Positions 54,212 to 62,719 of a stretch of DNA of 64,000 bases are shown piece after piece. The stretch covers positions 1,612,001 through 1,676,000 of the forward strand of contig NZ_QPKF01000001.1 in NCBI RefSeq assembly GCF_003339585.1, written 5' to 3'. The DNA comes from Exiguobacterium sp. RIT594 (lineage in GTDB: Bacteria; Bacillota; Bacilli; Exiguobacteriales; Exiguobacteriaceae). Both the position numbers and the translations under genes were made by a program. Each line of letters starts with the position of its first letter. The first letter of the stretch is position 1. The notes beneath the pieces were generated by a model. That model was not told the origin of the DNA. It made no database searches and saw nothing but the letters and a program-made list of their open reading frames with translations.

Positions 54212-54376
54212 CTCATCAAACTCCTTTGTTGATATTCTTCTCTACTATACACGAAATTGTCGAAAGTTCGTCGTCCCCCCTCTCGACTTTATTCGCTCAG
54301 TCGGCTAAACTAAAAAGTGAGATTTAAGTGAAATCTTCGTGAACTTCATAACGTGATTTTTAAGGGGGAGTACGTC

Positions 54377-54556
54377 ATGCATTTGGATCAACCAATCGGT
54401 TGGCTTTTCTTTATCGTTGCACTCGTCGGTGTTTGGGCCGTCTTGCGTTCACTTAAGAAACGTCAAATGTTTCCACTCGTATTTGCTGGACTGACTGTAA
54501 TCTTATTCGGTTGGTTTGGTATTGCGACATTGATTTTCGGCGGAATTCCGTCATAA
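54377..54556 (+). CDS. yqgW: DUF2759 family small membrane protein (YqgW-like)
   Basis: A 59-residue protein with two membrane helices (about 8-24 and 33-56) separated by a basic LKKRQ turn. ATG 54377 is chosen because AGGGGGAG is upstream; the ORF opens 8 codons earlier without an RBS. It lies between yqgX and ltaS as in Bacillus. Function is unknown. Confidence 0.78.
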   Translation: MHLDQPIGWLFFIVALVGVWAVLRSLKKRQMFPLVFAGLTVILFGWFGIATLIFGGIPS

Positions 54557-54567
54557 TCATGTTTTAC

Positions 54568-54609
54568 AAAAAAAGTCGGCTTTCCACAACGGAAAGCCGG
54601 CTTTTTTTG
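54568..54609 (+). terminator. Terminator after yqgW
   Basis: AGTCGGCTTTCC (54574-54585) pairs with GGAAAGCCGGCT (54591-54602), followed by seven T. Confidence 0.9.
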
Positions 54610-54621
54610 TCCGCATCTCTC

Positions 54622-54655
54622 CAAAAAAACGGGAACGATTTAATATCGTCCCCGC
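54622..54655 (-). terminator. Terminator after ltaS
   Basis: On the minus strand CGGGGACGAT pairs with a near-matching AATCGTTCCCG, followed by seven T. It lies 9 bases after the ltaS stop and back to back with the yqgW terminator. Confidence 0.85.
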
Positions 54656-54663
54656 CTTTTTGG

Positions 54664-56589
54664 TTATTTAGAGGTTTGTAAGAAACGCAACAAGTCGCCA
54701 TAAATGATTTTATCCGATAAACCTAGTTCTTTCTCAGATTGTTTGACAGACTCTTTACAGATTGCGCCGTCTTTCTCATCTGTGACTTCTTCACCGGTTT
54801 TACGGTCATAACATGTCTCTTGTGTGTAGACTGTCTTATCAGTTACGACAGAACCGTCTCGGAACAACGCATAATCTTTATGTTCTTTCGAGAACAGATC
54901 CGTTCCGAACAATACTTCATCCTTGAAGTTGTAACCAAGCAGATTTAACAATGTTGGCTTGATGTCAATTTGACTTGCGACATCATCATGTTTGACACCT
55001 TTGTCTTGTCCAGGCAAGTGGATGACAAACGGTACACGTTGCAATTGAGCAACATCATACGGTGTTAATTCATCTTTTTTCAACAATTCTGCCATCGCAG
55101 CATTGTGATTCGTCGAGATTCCGTAATGATCGCCGTACAGCATGAAAATCGTATCATCCCATGTGCCGTCTTTCTTTAGTCCTTCGATAAACTTACCGAG
55201 TGCCATGTCTTGGTATGCGAGTGCTTGAACATAATGATTTAATGTCGTCGAACTCGTTTCAAGTGGTGGTACGAGCTCATCTTCCGGTTTCGGCATTTCG
55301 AACGGATAATGGTTCGTCAACGTAATGAATTTCGAGTAGAACGGGCGCGGAAGATCTTTTAGCATCGGTAACGATTGCTCAAAGAACTTGTCGTCCAGTA
55401 ATCCCCACTCTGTTAAATCTTCCGGATTACCTAAATCATAATCAGTTTCCGAGAAGAAACGGTCGACTCCGAAACTGTTGTACACGATATCCCGGTTCCA
55501 GAATGATTTGTTGTTTGCATGGAACACAGCTGAATAATAGCCGTCTTCTTTTAACATTTCAGGTGTGGCACGGAATTCATTTTCTCCATTTGTAAAGAAT
55601 GCTGATCCGCGACCAAGTGGATAAATCGAGTTTTCCAAGATAAACTCGGCATCCGAAGTTTTCCCCTGTCCTGTATTGTGATAGAAATTATCCCAATAGT
55701 GCGAGTCTTTGATCAGTTTATTGAGGTTCGGTGTGACTTCCTGCCCGTTCGGTGCTTTTAAACCGACAGCAAACGATTGAGCCGACTCAAATGAAACGAC
55801 GATGACGTTTTTCCCTTTGTACTTCCCAAACATCGCCGGATTTGGTGTAGCATACTTTGAATCTGCAAAGTTTTGAACTTCAGAAAGCTCAGAACTGTCG
55901 GCCATTGCCTTTTGCGCTGATGTTTTCGATTGAATCAACGCATCGTACATATGGAAGTTAAACGTTCCGATATTTTTGACGAGCAGTTCGCGGTCAAACG
56001 CACGTGTTAGTAATTCTGGGCGTTCTGTTTCCGCAAGTGCCAAGTTTCCTAAGAATACAGCTGTTGCTGCAACGAAAGCGAGAATCGCACGTCCACGCGA
56101 AGCGATATTTTTCGACATATCCATTTTCCGTAAGAAGAACGGAAGAATCAATAAGTCGCCGACAATCAGAAGATCCGCCCATGATAACAAAGAACCGAGC
56201 GACGCTGAAACCGTCTCTGCATTCGATGTTTGGAACAGAACCGGTAATGTCAGGTAATCATTAAAGAAACGGAAGAAAATGATATCCGCATACAGGACGA
56301 GTGTCGCCACGACAAGGGTCCCGTAGATGAACCATTTTTGAACGTTCCCACGGAAGAAGAAACTGAATCCAAACATAAACAGTGCCGAACTGATTGGGTT
56401 AATCAGTAAGATGAATGCCTGTGCCGAGTTGGTGACCGGCACATTGAAAAAGAGCGTATACGCTAAATATGTTTTTAACCAAATCAGAAGTGTCGCAATC
56501 CAAAAGAGCTTGTGCTCCTTATATGTGCTGCGTACACCTTGACCCACCTTTAGCCGCATACGCGACCAGATGCTTGAGTCTTGCTGCAT
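54664..56589 (-). CDS. ltaS: Lipoteichoic acid synthase
   Basis: A 641-residue protein with five N-terminal membrane helices (about 30-200) and an extracellular sulfatase-fold domain. The catalytic Thr is in NTGQGKTSDAEF (about residue 305), with metal-binding Glu in VVSFESAQ and Asp-His in LYGDHYG. It polymerises glycerol phosphate from phosphatidylglycerol onto a glycolipid, releasing diacylglycerol, which the lipid kinase at 4413 could recycle. AGGAGG precedes the ATG. It is monocistronic. Confidence 0.94.
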   Translation of the reverse strand: MQQDSSIWSRMRLKVGQGVRSTYKEHKLFWIATLLIWLKTYLAYTLFFNVPVTNSAQAFILLINPISSALFMFGFSFFFRGNVQKWFIYGTLVVATLVLYADIIFFRFFNDYLTLPVLFQTSNAETVSASLGSLLSWADLLIVGDLLILPFFLRKMDMSKNIASRGRAILAFVAATAVFLGNLALAETERPELLTRAFDRELLVKNIGTFNFHMYDALIQSKTSAQKAMADSSELSEVQNFADSKYATPNPAMFGKYKGKNVIVVSFESAQSFAVGLKAPNGQEVTPNLNKLIKDSHYWDNFYHNTGQGKTSDAEFILENSIYPLGRGSAFFTNGENEFRATPEMLKEDGYYSAVFHANNKSFWNRDIVYNSFGVDRFFSETDYDLGNPEDLTEWGLLDDKFFEQSLPMLKDLPRPFYSKFITLTNHYPFEMPKPEDELVPPLETSSTTLNHYVQALAYQDMALGKFIEGLKKDGTWDDTIFMLYGDHYGISTNHNAAMAELLKKDELTPYDVAQLQRVPFVIHLPGQDKGVKHDDVASQIDIKPTLLNLLGYNFKDEVLFGTDLFSKEHKDYALFRDGSVVTDKTVYTQETCYDRKTGEEVTDEKDGAICKESVKQSEKELGLSDKIIYGDLLRFLQTSK

Positions 56590-56762
56590 AAAAACCTGCC
56601 TCCTAATATACGTGTGTCCTTTTTAATCGAACTTTTACACGTCTTACATGTCATATTCTATTTATACCCGTATCACGTGAAAATTTTACGCTTACTTTTA
56701 CAAAAATGCAACCGGAATCCGGTCGATACTTTACAATCACATACTTTTATTACGTATGTAAA

Positions 56763-56790
56763 CAAAAAAAGATTCGATTTCTCGAATCTT
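56763..56790 (-). terminator. Terminator after glcK
   Basis: On the minus strand AGATTCGA, loop GAAA, TCGAATCT, followed by seven T. Confidence 0.85.
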
Positions 56791-56808
56791 CTAGAAAAAA
56801 TCAGATGA

Positions 56809-57759
56809 TTACTTTTTTAAAAACATCTGCTTAGCTAGCCATGCGCAACCAATGACCCCGGCATCGTTACCAAGTTCCGCGATTTTGAAGGTCGTTGATC
56901 CAAAGACACGAGGTAAAGCAAATCGTTCAAATGATTCCTTCAAAGGAGTCATCAATGCATCTCCGGCTTTTGAAACACCGCCGCCGATGACGATGATTTC
57001 GGGATTAAAGCTGTTTGCCAAATTCGAAATGGCAAGTCCAAGATGGAATGTCACTTCTTCGACAACTTCTGTCGCTACCGCATCCCCTTGCGAATAGGCT
57101 TCAAATACATCTTTTGCCGTAACCGCTTTGATATTATTCAAAGAAGTATTTTGTCCTTTTCGTTTTTCAAGACCCAGTCGGGCGACACCCGTTGCAGAAG
57201 CAATCGTTTCCAAACAACCTTTACGGCCGCAACCACACATGACGCCACCTTCCGGCAACATCGTGATATGACCGATTTCACCGGCCATACCGACTGTTCC
57301 GTGAACGATTTGTCCGTTGGTGATTAAGCCACCACCAACGCCTGTCCCCAGTGTCACGGCAAGCAGCTCTGTCGCTCCGCTCCCTGCCCCTTTCCACATC
57401 TCACCGATTGCCGCTGCATTCGCGTCGTTTTCAATCACAGCCGGCAATCCCGTTAAACGTTCAAACTCTCCGACGAGTTCAAAATTGTTCCAACCGATAT
57501 TGACCGCTTTTTCGACGACACCCGTATTAAAGTCGATGAATCCCGGCGCACCGATTCCAGCGCCGACAAAGTCTTCGACCCGCTTGTTGCTTTGCTGACA
57601 TTTTTCAAAGAAAGAACGAGCGATGTCTCCAGGAATTTGTTCGCCATCATTTAAGATGACCGTTTCAATTTCCCATTTTTCTACGATGATTCCTTGTAAA
57701 TCTAGAATCGCCATCTTGACCGTCGTTCCACCGATATCTACACCCAGTAACCACTTCAT
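56809..57759 (-). CDS. glcK: ROK-family glucokinase
   Basis: A 316-residue kinase with the phosphate loop GVDIGGTTVKMA, ENDANAAAIGE (catalytic Asp), LGTGVGGG and the zinc-binding CGCGRKGCLET (about 173-183). It phosphorylates glucose on ATP. The second ATG (57759) is preferred because GAGGGAG is eight bases before it; the first ATG (57765) is too close. It follows yqgQ, as in B. subtilis. Confidence 0.93.
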   Translation of the reverse strand: MKWLLGVDIGGTTVKMAILDLQGIIVEKWEIETVILNDGEQIPGDIARSFFEKCQQSNKRVEDFVGAGIGAPGFIDFNTGVVEKAVNIGWNNFELVGEFERLTGLPAVIENDANAAAIGEMWKGAGSGATELLAVTLGTGVGGGLITNGQIVHGTVGMAGEIGHITMLPEGGVMCGCGRKGCLETIASATGVARLGLEKRKGQNTSLNNIKAVTAKDVFEAYSQGDAVATEVVEEVTFHLGLAISNLANSFNPEIIVIGGGVSKAGDALMTPLKESFERFALPRVFGSTTFKIAELGNDAGVIGCAWLAKQMFLKK

Positions 57760-57842
57760 CGTCATAGCTCCCTCATGATAAAAGATTCTTCCCTTTTATT
57801 TTAGCCGATTCATCCGCTTGTGCAAAGGGTTGCACAAGCTTT

Positions 57843-58040
57843 TCATGATTTTCTCGATTGTTGTAGTTCGTATGCTAAAATCACTTTTGCGGAATCGTAT
57901 TGTTTTTTTTCCAGTACACCTGCCTGCTCCAGTTCATCCAGTTCAAGCATCATCATCGCAATATCCGATTCCCGGTCACCGAGGTATACGATCGTTCCAT
58001 ATGATTTGAGCAATTGCTGGACATCATAAAGTGTTTTCAT
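57843..58040 (-). CDS. yqgQ: DUF910 family protein (YqgQ)
   Basis: A 65-residue helical protein, MKTLYDVQQLLKSYGTIVYL, of the small YqgQ family found before glcK in many Bacillota. Function is unknown; it has been described as nucleic-acid-binding-like in structure only. It overlaps the M42 peptidase gene by 17 bases and is probably translated from the same message. Confidence 0.85.
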   Translation of the reverse strand: MKTLYDVQQLLKSYGTIVYLGDRESDIAMMMLELDELEQAGVLEKKQYDSAKVILAYELQQSRKS

Positions 58041-59061
58041 CGTTCATCGGCTCCTTTACAAATACATCGAGTAGATCGTATGTGGCTTGAAGAGATGTTT
58101 CGTGTGTCCGTTCGTAAGAATGACTCGATTCAATCCCGGGACCGAGTAGTCCGTGTCGGACGTCATGTCCGGCATGGACGGCCGCTGAAGCATCCGAACT
58201 GTAATAGGGATAGATATCCACTTTGTACGGGATCGTATGCTGTTGCGCTAAACGTGTGAACTGATGACGTAACGCAAGATCGTACGGACCTGAACCATCT
58301 TTCGCACAAATTGATACGGTGTACTCATCCGAATGTTGTCCTTCTCCGAGTGCTCCCATATCAACTGCGATGTATTCGGCGACATCTTCTGAAAAACCAG
58401 CATTTCCTCCAAAGCCGACTTCTTCATAATTGGAGATGAGAATATGGACAGGATGTGGCAGCGTCAAGGTTTTCCATTTTTTGACGAGCTCCAGTAATAA
58501 AGCGACGGACGCTTTGTCATCAAGGTGACGTGATTTGACGAATCCTGTCTCAGTGTGGACGAATCGCGGATCGAACGTCACGATATCCCCTACTTCAATT
58601 CCGGCAACCCGTGTTTCTTCTGCCGTCGTCGACCGGATGTCGAGTCGGACCTCGATATTGGTCGCACTCCGTTCTTCTGTATTCGTCACACGTGACGTGT
58701 GGACACTTGAATGATGGAAGACAATCGTTCCGGAAACCGTCTGTCCGTCCATCTTATGAACTAAACAGTTTTCCCCCTCGATTGCTGTCCACGCATAGCC
58801 GCCAAGCTGCGAAAGACTGAGACGACCGGTTGGTAAGATTTCCTTCACCATCGCCCCTAACGTATCGACATGTGCTGTCAGTAACCGAATCCGCGACGAC
58901 TTCCCCGGCAACATGGCAAGCAAAGCCCCTTTCTCTAATTTTTTATATGTAATCCCTTCTTCTTTGAACCGGTTTTCTACATATGTAAGTGCATGAACGG
59001 TGAATCCCGTCGGACTAGGAATCTCCACTAAGTCACGAATCGTCTGAACAACTGCCTGCAT
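58024..59061 (-). CDS. M42 family metallopeptidase
   Basis: A 345-residue protein. Metal ligands are visible in LLTAHVDTLGAM (His-Asp, about 62-67), LDDKASVALLLEL (Asp), EEVGFGG (catalytic and metal Glu), AVDMGA (Asp) and SSHSYERTHE (His). These are the M42 glutamyl-aminopeptidase/cellulase-M features. ATG 59061 is preferred over GTG 59070, which is part of the RBS AAGGAGTG. Substrates are unknown. It heads the M42-yqgQ-glcK unit. Confidence 0.88.
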   Translation of the reverse strand: MQAVVQTIRDLVEIPSPTGFTVHALTYVENRFKEEGITYKKLEKGALLAMLPGKSSRIRLLTAHVDTLGAMVKEILPTGRLSLSQLGGYAWTAIEGENCLVHKMDGQTVSGTIVFHHSSVHTSRVTNTEERSATNIEVRLDIRSTTAEETRVAGIEVGDIVTFDPRFVHTETGFVKSRHLDDKASVALLLELVKKWKTLTLPHPVHILISNYEEVGFGGNAGFSEDVAEYIAVDMGALGEGQHSDEYTVSICAKDGSGPYDLALRHQFTRLAQQHTIPYKVDIYPYYSSDASAAVHAGHDVRHGLLGPGIESSHSYERTHETSLQATYDLLDVFVKEPMNDENTL

Positions 59062-59162
59062 GTGTGTCACTCCTTTTTTCGAATGTTTTTTCCCTCTATA
59101 ATGATACCAAAAGATGGAACGGGCGGGTACTCATTCACTGCCTCGATTGCCTTCCTGCTCAA

Positions 59163-59207
59163 TAAAAAAAGTCGTAGATTCAATTTACATTGACTCTACG
59201 ACTTTTC
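59163..59207 (-). terminator. Terminator after the GNAT gene
   Basis: On the minus strand AGTCGTAGA (59203-59195) pairs with TCTACGACT (59178-59170), followed by seven T. Confidence 0.85.
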
Positions 59208-59262
59208 ATACGTCTAATCTTCCCTTCGAACCAACGCTCAAAAGGAATTGATTCATCCTCCA

Positions 59263-59772
59263 TCAGACGTATTTTTTCATCCAGATATCATCGCGGTATG
59301 TTCCATCTTCCAGTTTAACGGAGTCCGGATCTTCCGCATATACTTCAAAGCCCAGTGATTCATACAGATTCTGAGCGGCCTCGTTTCCGGAAAGCACTGC
59401 CAGGATGACTTGTTCGACATCAGGAAGTTGTTTTGCCTCTTCAATCAACGCTTCCATTAGAGCACGTCCTGTTCCGCCTCGATAATCCGGTGACACATAT
59501 ACACCAGAAATCATCGCTTTATGCGACTCACGTGATAATTCGTACGGCTTGACCTGACCAAATCCAAATAACTTTTCACCGTCAAATATTCCGAGCCATA
59601 CTTCATCCGAATCCGGATCGCCTTCCAGCCCTTCTTGAACATCTTTAATTGGTGTTTGTTGTTCATCATCAAACGAATGACCAAACGCATCTGGATGATT
59701 TTTTAATCCTTCCAGTCGAAGACTCCAATACTGTTCTGCATCTTCTTTCGTTAACTTCCGAAATGTATACAT
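59263..59772 (-). CDS. GNAT family N-acetyltransferase
   Basis: A 169-residue acetyltransferase with the acetyl-CoA loop SPDYRGGTGRALMEALIEEA (about 93-112; R/Q-x-x-G-x-G/A form) and the C-terminal NEAAQNLYESLGFEVY. AAAGGGGAG precedes the ATG. The substrate cannot be predicted. The gene is single, with its own terminator, between ldh and the M42 gene. Confidence 0.88.
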   Translation of the reverse strand: MYTFRKLTKEDAEQYWSLRLEGLKNHPDAFGHSFDDEQQTPIKDVQEGLEGDPDSDEVWLGIFDGEKLFGFGQVKPYELSRESHKAMISGVYVSPDYRGGTGRALMEALIEEAKQLPDVEQVILAVLSGNEAAQNLYESLGFEVYAEDPDSVKLEDGTYRDDIWMKKYV

Positions 59773-59892
59773 GACTGTCTTTCTCCCCTTTATGCGTTTT
59801 TACTATTAGACAATATGACATGAGAAACTCTTCTATCCTTTACATAACCTTTTTCTAGTAAAATAAAACCTAGTTTAATCCGGAATTTTCAG

Positions 59893-59939
59893 CACAAAAA
59901 AAATCACTCCTTTTCGACTTGTCGAAAAAGAATGATTTG
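59893..59939 (-). terminator. Terminator after ldh
   Basis: On the minus strand AAATCATT...TTTTCGAC pairs with GTCGAAAAGGAGTGATTT, followed by eight T. The stem happens to contain TTGTCGAAAA, which resembles a Spo0A box, but the position shows it is the terminator. Confidence 0.88.
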
Positions 59940-59964
59940 TTCGCTTCAGGCGGTCGGCTCAATC

Positions 59965-60918
59965 TTAACGGAGAACAGGTTCCATCGTTTGACGCAACAC
60001 TTCTGCTGAATGATGGAATTTTTTAAGTTCTTCTTCCGTTAAGGAAACCTCGATGATTTCCCGGACGCCTTGGCGGTTGATGATGGCGGGTACACCGATA
60101 TGGATACCGGAAATCCCGTACTGTCCGTCGACATGTGCTCCGACCGTCAAGAGACAGTTCTCATTTCCGAGAATCGCCCGGACGATCCGGACAAGTCCGA
60201 GACCAATCGCATAATAGGTCGCCCCTTTCCGTTCGATGATGTGATATGCTGCGTCCCGGACATTGATATAAATTTGATCAAGATCCGCTTGAGAGTAACG
60301 ATCATCTTCCGCTAATAATTCATCAATCGTTTTACCATAGATCCGCGAGTTGCTCCAGGCTGCAAATTCCGTGTCCCCGTGCTCTCCAAGAATATAGGCA
60401 TGTGCGTTACGGGAATCGATATGGAAGTATTCACCGAGCATTTGACGCAAACGGGCGGTATCGAGAACCGTACCTGATCCAAAGACACGGGATTTTGGAA
60501 GACCGGAATATTTCCATGCCAGATGGGCCATGATGTCAACCGGATTAGAGGCCACGACGATGATGCCGTCAAAACCGGATTCCATGATTTGACGCACCAT
60601 TTCTTTCATGATCAATGCATTTTTAGCAACAAGATCGAGTCGGGTTTCACCCGGTTTTTGTGGCGCCCCTGCCGTGATGACGATCACTTCCGCATCTTTA
60701 CAGTCTGCGTAATCCCCTGCCCAGATACGCATCGGAGAAGAACTGAACGGTGTCCCGTGATTTAAGTCCATCGCTTCGCCCTCTGCTTTGGCTTTATTCA
60801 CATCGATGATCACCAATTCTTCACACAATCCTGCTGTTGACATCTGATAGGCAAAACTTGAACCGACCGCCCCCGCACCAATTAACGCTACACGTGTCAC
60901 TTTCGCATGTAATTCCAT
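59965..60918 (-). CDS. ldh: L-lactate dehydrogenase
   Basis: A 317-residue NAD enzyme with [13 protein letters not shown], the substrate loop APQKPGETR in which Gln87 and Arg93 mark lactate rather than malate specificity, SNPVDIMA and the catalytic His180 in LGEHGDTEF. It reduces pyruvate to lactate and regenerates NAD in low oxygen. Two Rex-like sites lie upstream, so redox control by NADH is likely. Confidence 0.95.
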   Translation of the reverse strand: MELHAKVTRVALIGAGAVGSSFAYQMSTAGLCEELVIIDVNKAKAEGEAMDLNHGTPFSSSPMRIWAGDYADCKDAEVIVITAGAPQKPGETRLDLVAKNALIMKEMVRQIMESGFDGIIVVASNPVDIMAHLAWKYSGLPKSRVFGSGTVLDTARLRQMLGEYFHIDSRNAHAYILGEHGDTEFAAWSNSRIYGKTIDELLAEDDRYSQADLDQIYINVRDAAYHIIERKGATYYAIGLGLVRIVRAILGNENCLLTVGAHVDGQYGISGIHIGVPAIINRQGVREIIEVSLTEEELKKFHHSAEVLRQTMEPVLR

Positions 60919-60977
60919 CCTTTATATCCACCCTTCTGAAGGTAATTTAAAAGTTTGTTAACTATCTCACAATTAGA

Positions 60978-61024
60978 TTGTAACATCTTTCACAAAGTTT
61001 GAGTATTTATGAAACCGTTCACAT
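60978..61024 (-). promoter_or_regulatory. Two Rex-like operators upstream of ldh
   Basis: TTGTAACATCTTTCACAA (60978-60995) agrees with the Rex consensus TTGTGAAATATTTCACAA at 15 of 18 positions. TTATGAAACCGTTCACAT (61007-61024) agrees at about 13 of 18. Their centres are 29 bp apart. Candidate promoter boxes (TACAAT on the minus strand, TTGACA further up) lie within or next to them. Rex represses fermentation genes until NADH rises. Confidence 0.6.
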
Positions 61025-61085
61025 CTTGTCTAATTTGTGTCAATAATATCCTAACATAAGGAAAAGCGACATCTTCCATTTCCAC

Positions 61086-61865
61086 TTACCACATTCGATC
61101 CACAATAAAACCAATCATTCCGGCGGATGTACTCGACAAAAAGTTGACTCCGTCATTCCCAAGCCATTTCCACCCCTTTATATAAAGAGTCGGTTGATTG
61201 TGGTGAAGACGTTTTTCTGTTTCTTTGAGGCAAACCACACATCGAAATTTCCGCTGAACCGTCCCGCCGAACAATGTATCAAACAAACTTCCCATGATGC
61301 CGCCTAACGTCACCAACAACCAGATGTCCGTCGATAAGTCGAACAGGAGATCGCCTGCTGTCGCTATGAACAAGGCGCCGACAATCGTTGCGGTCGTCCC
61401 AAGGATTGAAATTGCGCCGCTCGTTCCAGCCGGTACACGCCGTCCCGTTAAGAGAAAAGGATCTTTTTTTGACAAAGGACCAATTTCAGAAGCCCATGTG
61501 TCGGCATTTGACGCAGCCAGTACGATCAAAAATAAGACAAGAAACGATGTGTGTTCTGTCCAGAGAAATCCTATCGAAGCCAACGCTGCGATCCCTCCGT
61601 TCGCAAGAACCTGCCAGCCGTCACGCGGTCCGTCTTTTTCGACGATTTGATTCACCGACTGTTTTCTTCGTTTCCCAAGTTTCGACAACAGACTGGAACT
61701 GCCGAAAAAAAGCAATAACATCAGAAGCCCGGGGTAACCGAATCCGGACAGGACAAGCGCCCCGACGACAAGCGTCCAGATACTGCCGCTGATGGTCAGC
61801 AAACGCAGCCGGTATCCGATATAGCCGAGGAAAAAACAAAATACGACACCGTATATTACCGACAT
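61086..61865 (-). CDS. DUF92 family membrane protein (phytol/farnesol phosphate kinase-like)
   Basis: A 259-residue protein with about six hydrophobic helices and the DUF92 landmarks ASNADTWASEIGPLSK (about 117-132), a PAGTSGAIS segment (about 145) and GWKWLGNDGVNF near the end. Plant VTE6 of this family phosphorylates phytyl phosphate; the bacterial role is unproven. It overlaps the preceding cyclo-ligase gene by 10 bases and shares its message. Confidence 0.82.
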   Translation of the reverse strand: MSVIYGVVFCFFLGYIGYRLRLLTISGSIWTLVVGALVLSGFGYPGLLMLLLFFGSSSLLSKLGKRRKQSVNQIVEKDGPRDGWQVLANGGIAALASIGFLWTEHTSFLVLFLIVLAASNADTWASEIGPLSKKDPFLLTGRRVPAGTSGAISILGTTATIVGALFIATAGDLLFDLSTDIWLLVTLGGIMGSLFDTLFGGTVQRKFRCVVCLKETEKRLHHNQPTLYIKGWKWLGNDGVNFLSSTSAGMIGFIVDRMW

Positions 61866-62404
61866 ACGATGACCTTAGTCTCGGTTACGATTTTCTGGAC
61901 CGGTTGATCAAACGGTTCCACCTCAAAATCAGAAACGAGCTGACAGTCAAACGTAACCGCTACCGTATGCCCTGGGTAATCAGTCAATACCCGGTCATAA
62001 AAACCGCCGCCCCACCCTACACGGTAGCCTTGACGTGTGAACGCCCGTCCCGGAACAAGGCAAAGGTCCACTGCACTCAAAGACCTCTCTACCGCCCGGT
62101 CATCCGGTTCCCGAATACCCATCTTTGTTTCGATTAACGGACTGTTCGGTAAGTATTCAAAAAATCGCATCTCCTGTTGCATGACTTTCGGAATGATAAC
62201 CTGTTTCCCCAGTTGCCAGGCTTTTAAAATAATCGGATCTGTCGCACATTCGTTGCGAAAGGAAAGTGTGACAGCAATCGATTGAGCATTTTTCCACTCC
62301 GGTAAAGCGAACAGATGATCATAAATCTGCTGTTCTTTTTGTTCACGATGCTCTAACTGATTTAACTGCTCGGTAATAAATCGCCGGATTTCCTGTTTTT
62401 CCAT
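61856..62404 (-). CDS. yqgN: 5-formyltetrahydrofolate cyclo-ligase
   Basis: A 182-residue enzyme with FRNECATDP, the folate site GIREPDD and the C-terminal RVGWGGGFYDRVL (about 127-139). It uses ATP to convert 5-formyl-THF to methenyl-THF, returning to the pool a by-product of serine/glycine metabolism. AAGGGGGA lies before ATG 62404. It links functionally to folD and gcv in this window. Confidence 0.92.
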   Translation of the reverse strand: MEKQEIRRFITEQLNQLEHREQKEQQIYDHLFALPEWKNAQSIAVTLSFRNECATDPIILKAWQLGKQVIIPKVMQQEMRFFEYLPNSPLIETKMGIREPDDRAVERSLSAVDLCLVPGRAFTRQGYRVGWGGGFYDRVLTDYPGHTVAVTFDCQLVSDFEVEPFDQPVQKIVTETKVIVCR

Positions 62405-62426
62405 CTTGCGAATCCCCCTTATTCAA

Positions 62427-62454
62427 CAAAAAAGCCATCACACAAGGTGACGGC
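62427..62454 (-). terminator. Terminator after rpmG
   Basis: On the minus strand GCCGTCAC, loop CTTGT, GTGATGGC (one G-T pair), followed by six T. It ends just before the RBS of the cyclo-ligase gene. Confidence 0.85.
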
Positions 62455-62465
62455 TTCCATCTCAA

Positions 62466-62615
62466 TTATTTTACTTCACGGTGAAGTGTGTGCTTACGGA
62501 GACGTGGGTTGTATTTCTTCAACTCAAGACGCTCTGGGTTGTTACGCTTGTTCTTCTTAGTGATATAAGTACGGTCACCAGTTTCAGTGCAAGCCAAAGT
62601 AATTTTAACGCGCAT
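62466..62615 (-). CDS. rpmG: 50S ribosomal protein L33
   Basis: A 49-residue protein, too short for most ORF finders, reading [20 protein letters not shown] and ending [16 protein letters not shown] lies five bases before the ATG. It has one Cys only, so the zinc-binding CxxC pairs of the C+ paralogue are missing; this is the zinc-independent form. L33 lies on the 50S subunit near the exit site. Confidence 0.95.
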   Translation of the reverse strand: MRVKITLACTETGDRTYITKKNKRNNPERLELKKYNPRLRKHTLHREVK

Positions 62616-62719
62616 GGGATTCCCTCCTATCTAGCTCTCGATGTATCAAGTATTTTTGCTTTACATAAGGTTAAGCATACTCAAGTATCGTACCAAGAAA
62701 GGAAGTGAATTGCAACTGT

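Noticed and set aside
59901-59938. TTGTCGAAAA as a Spo0A box after ldh
   Set aside because: It is part of the ldh terminator stem.
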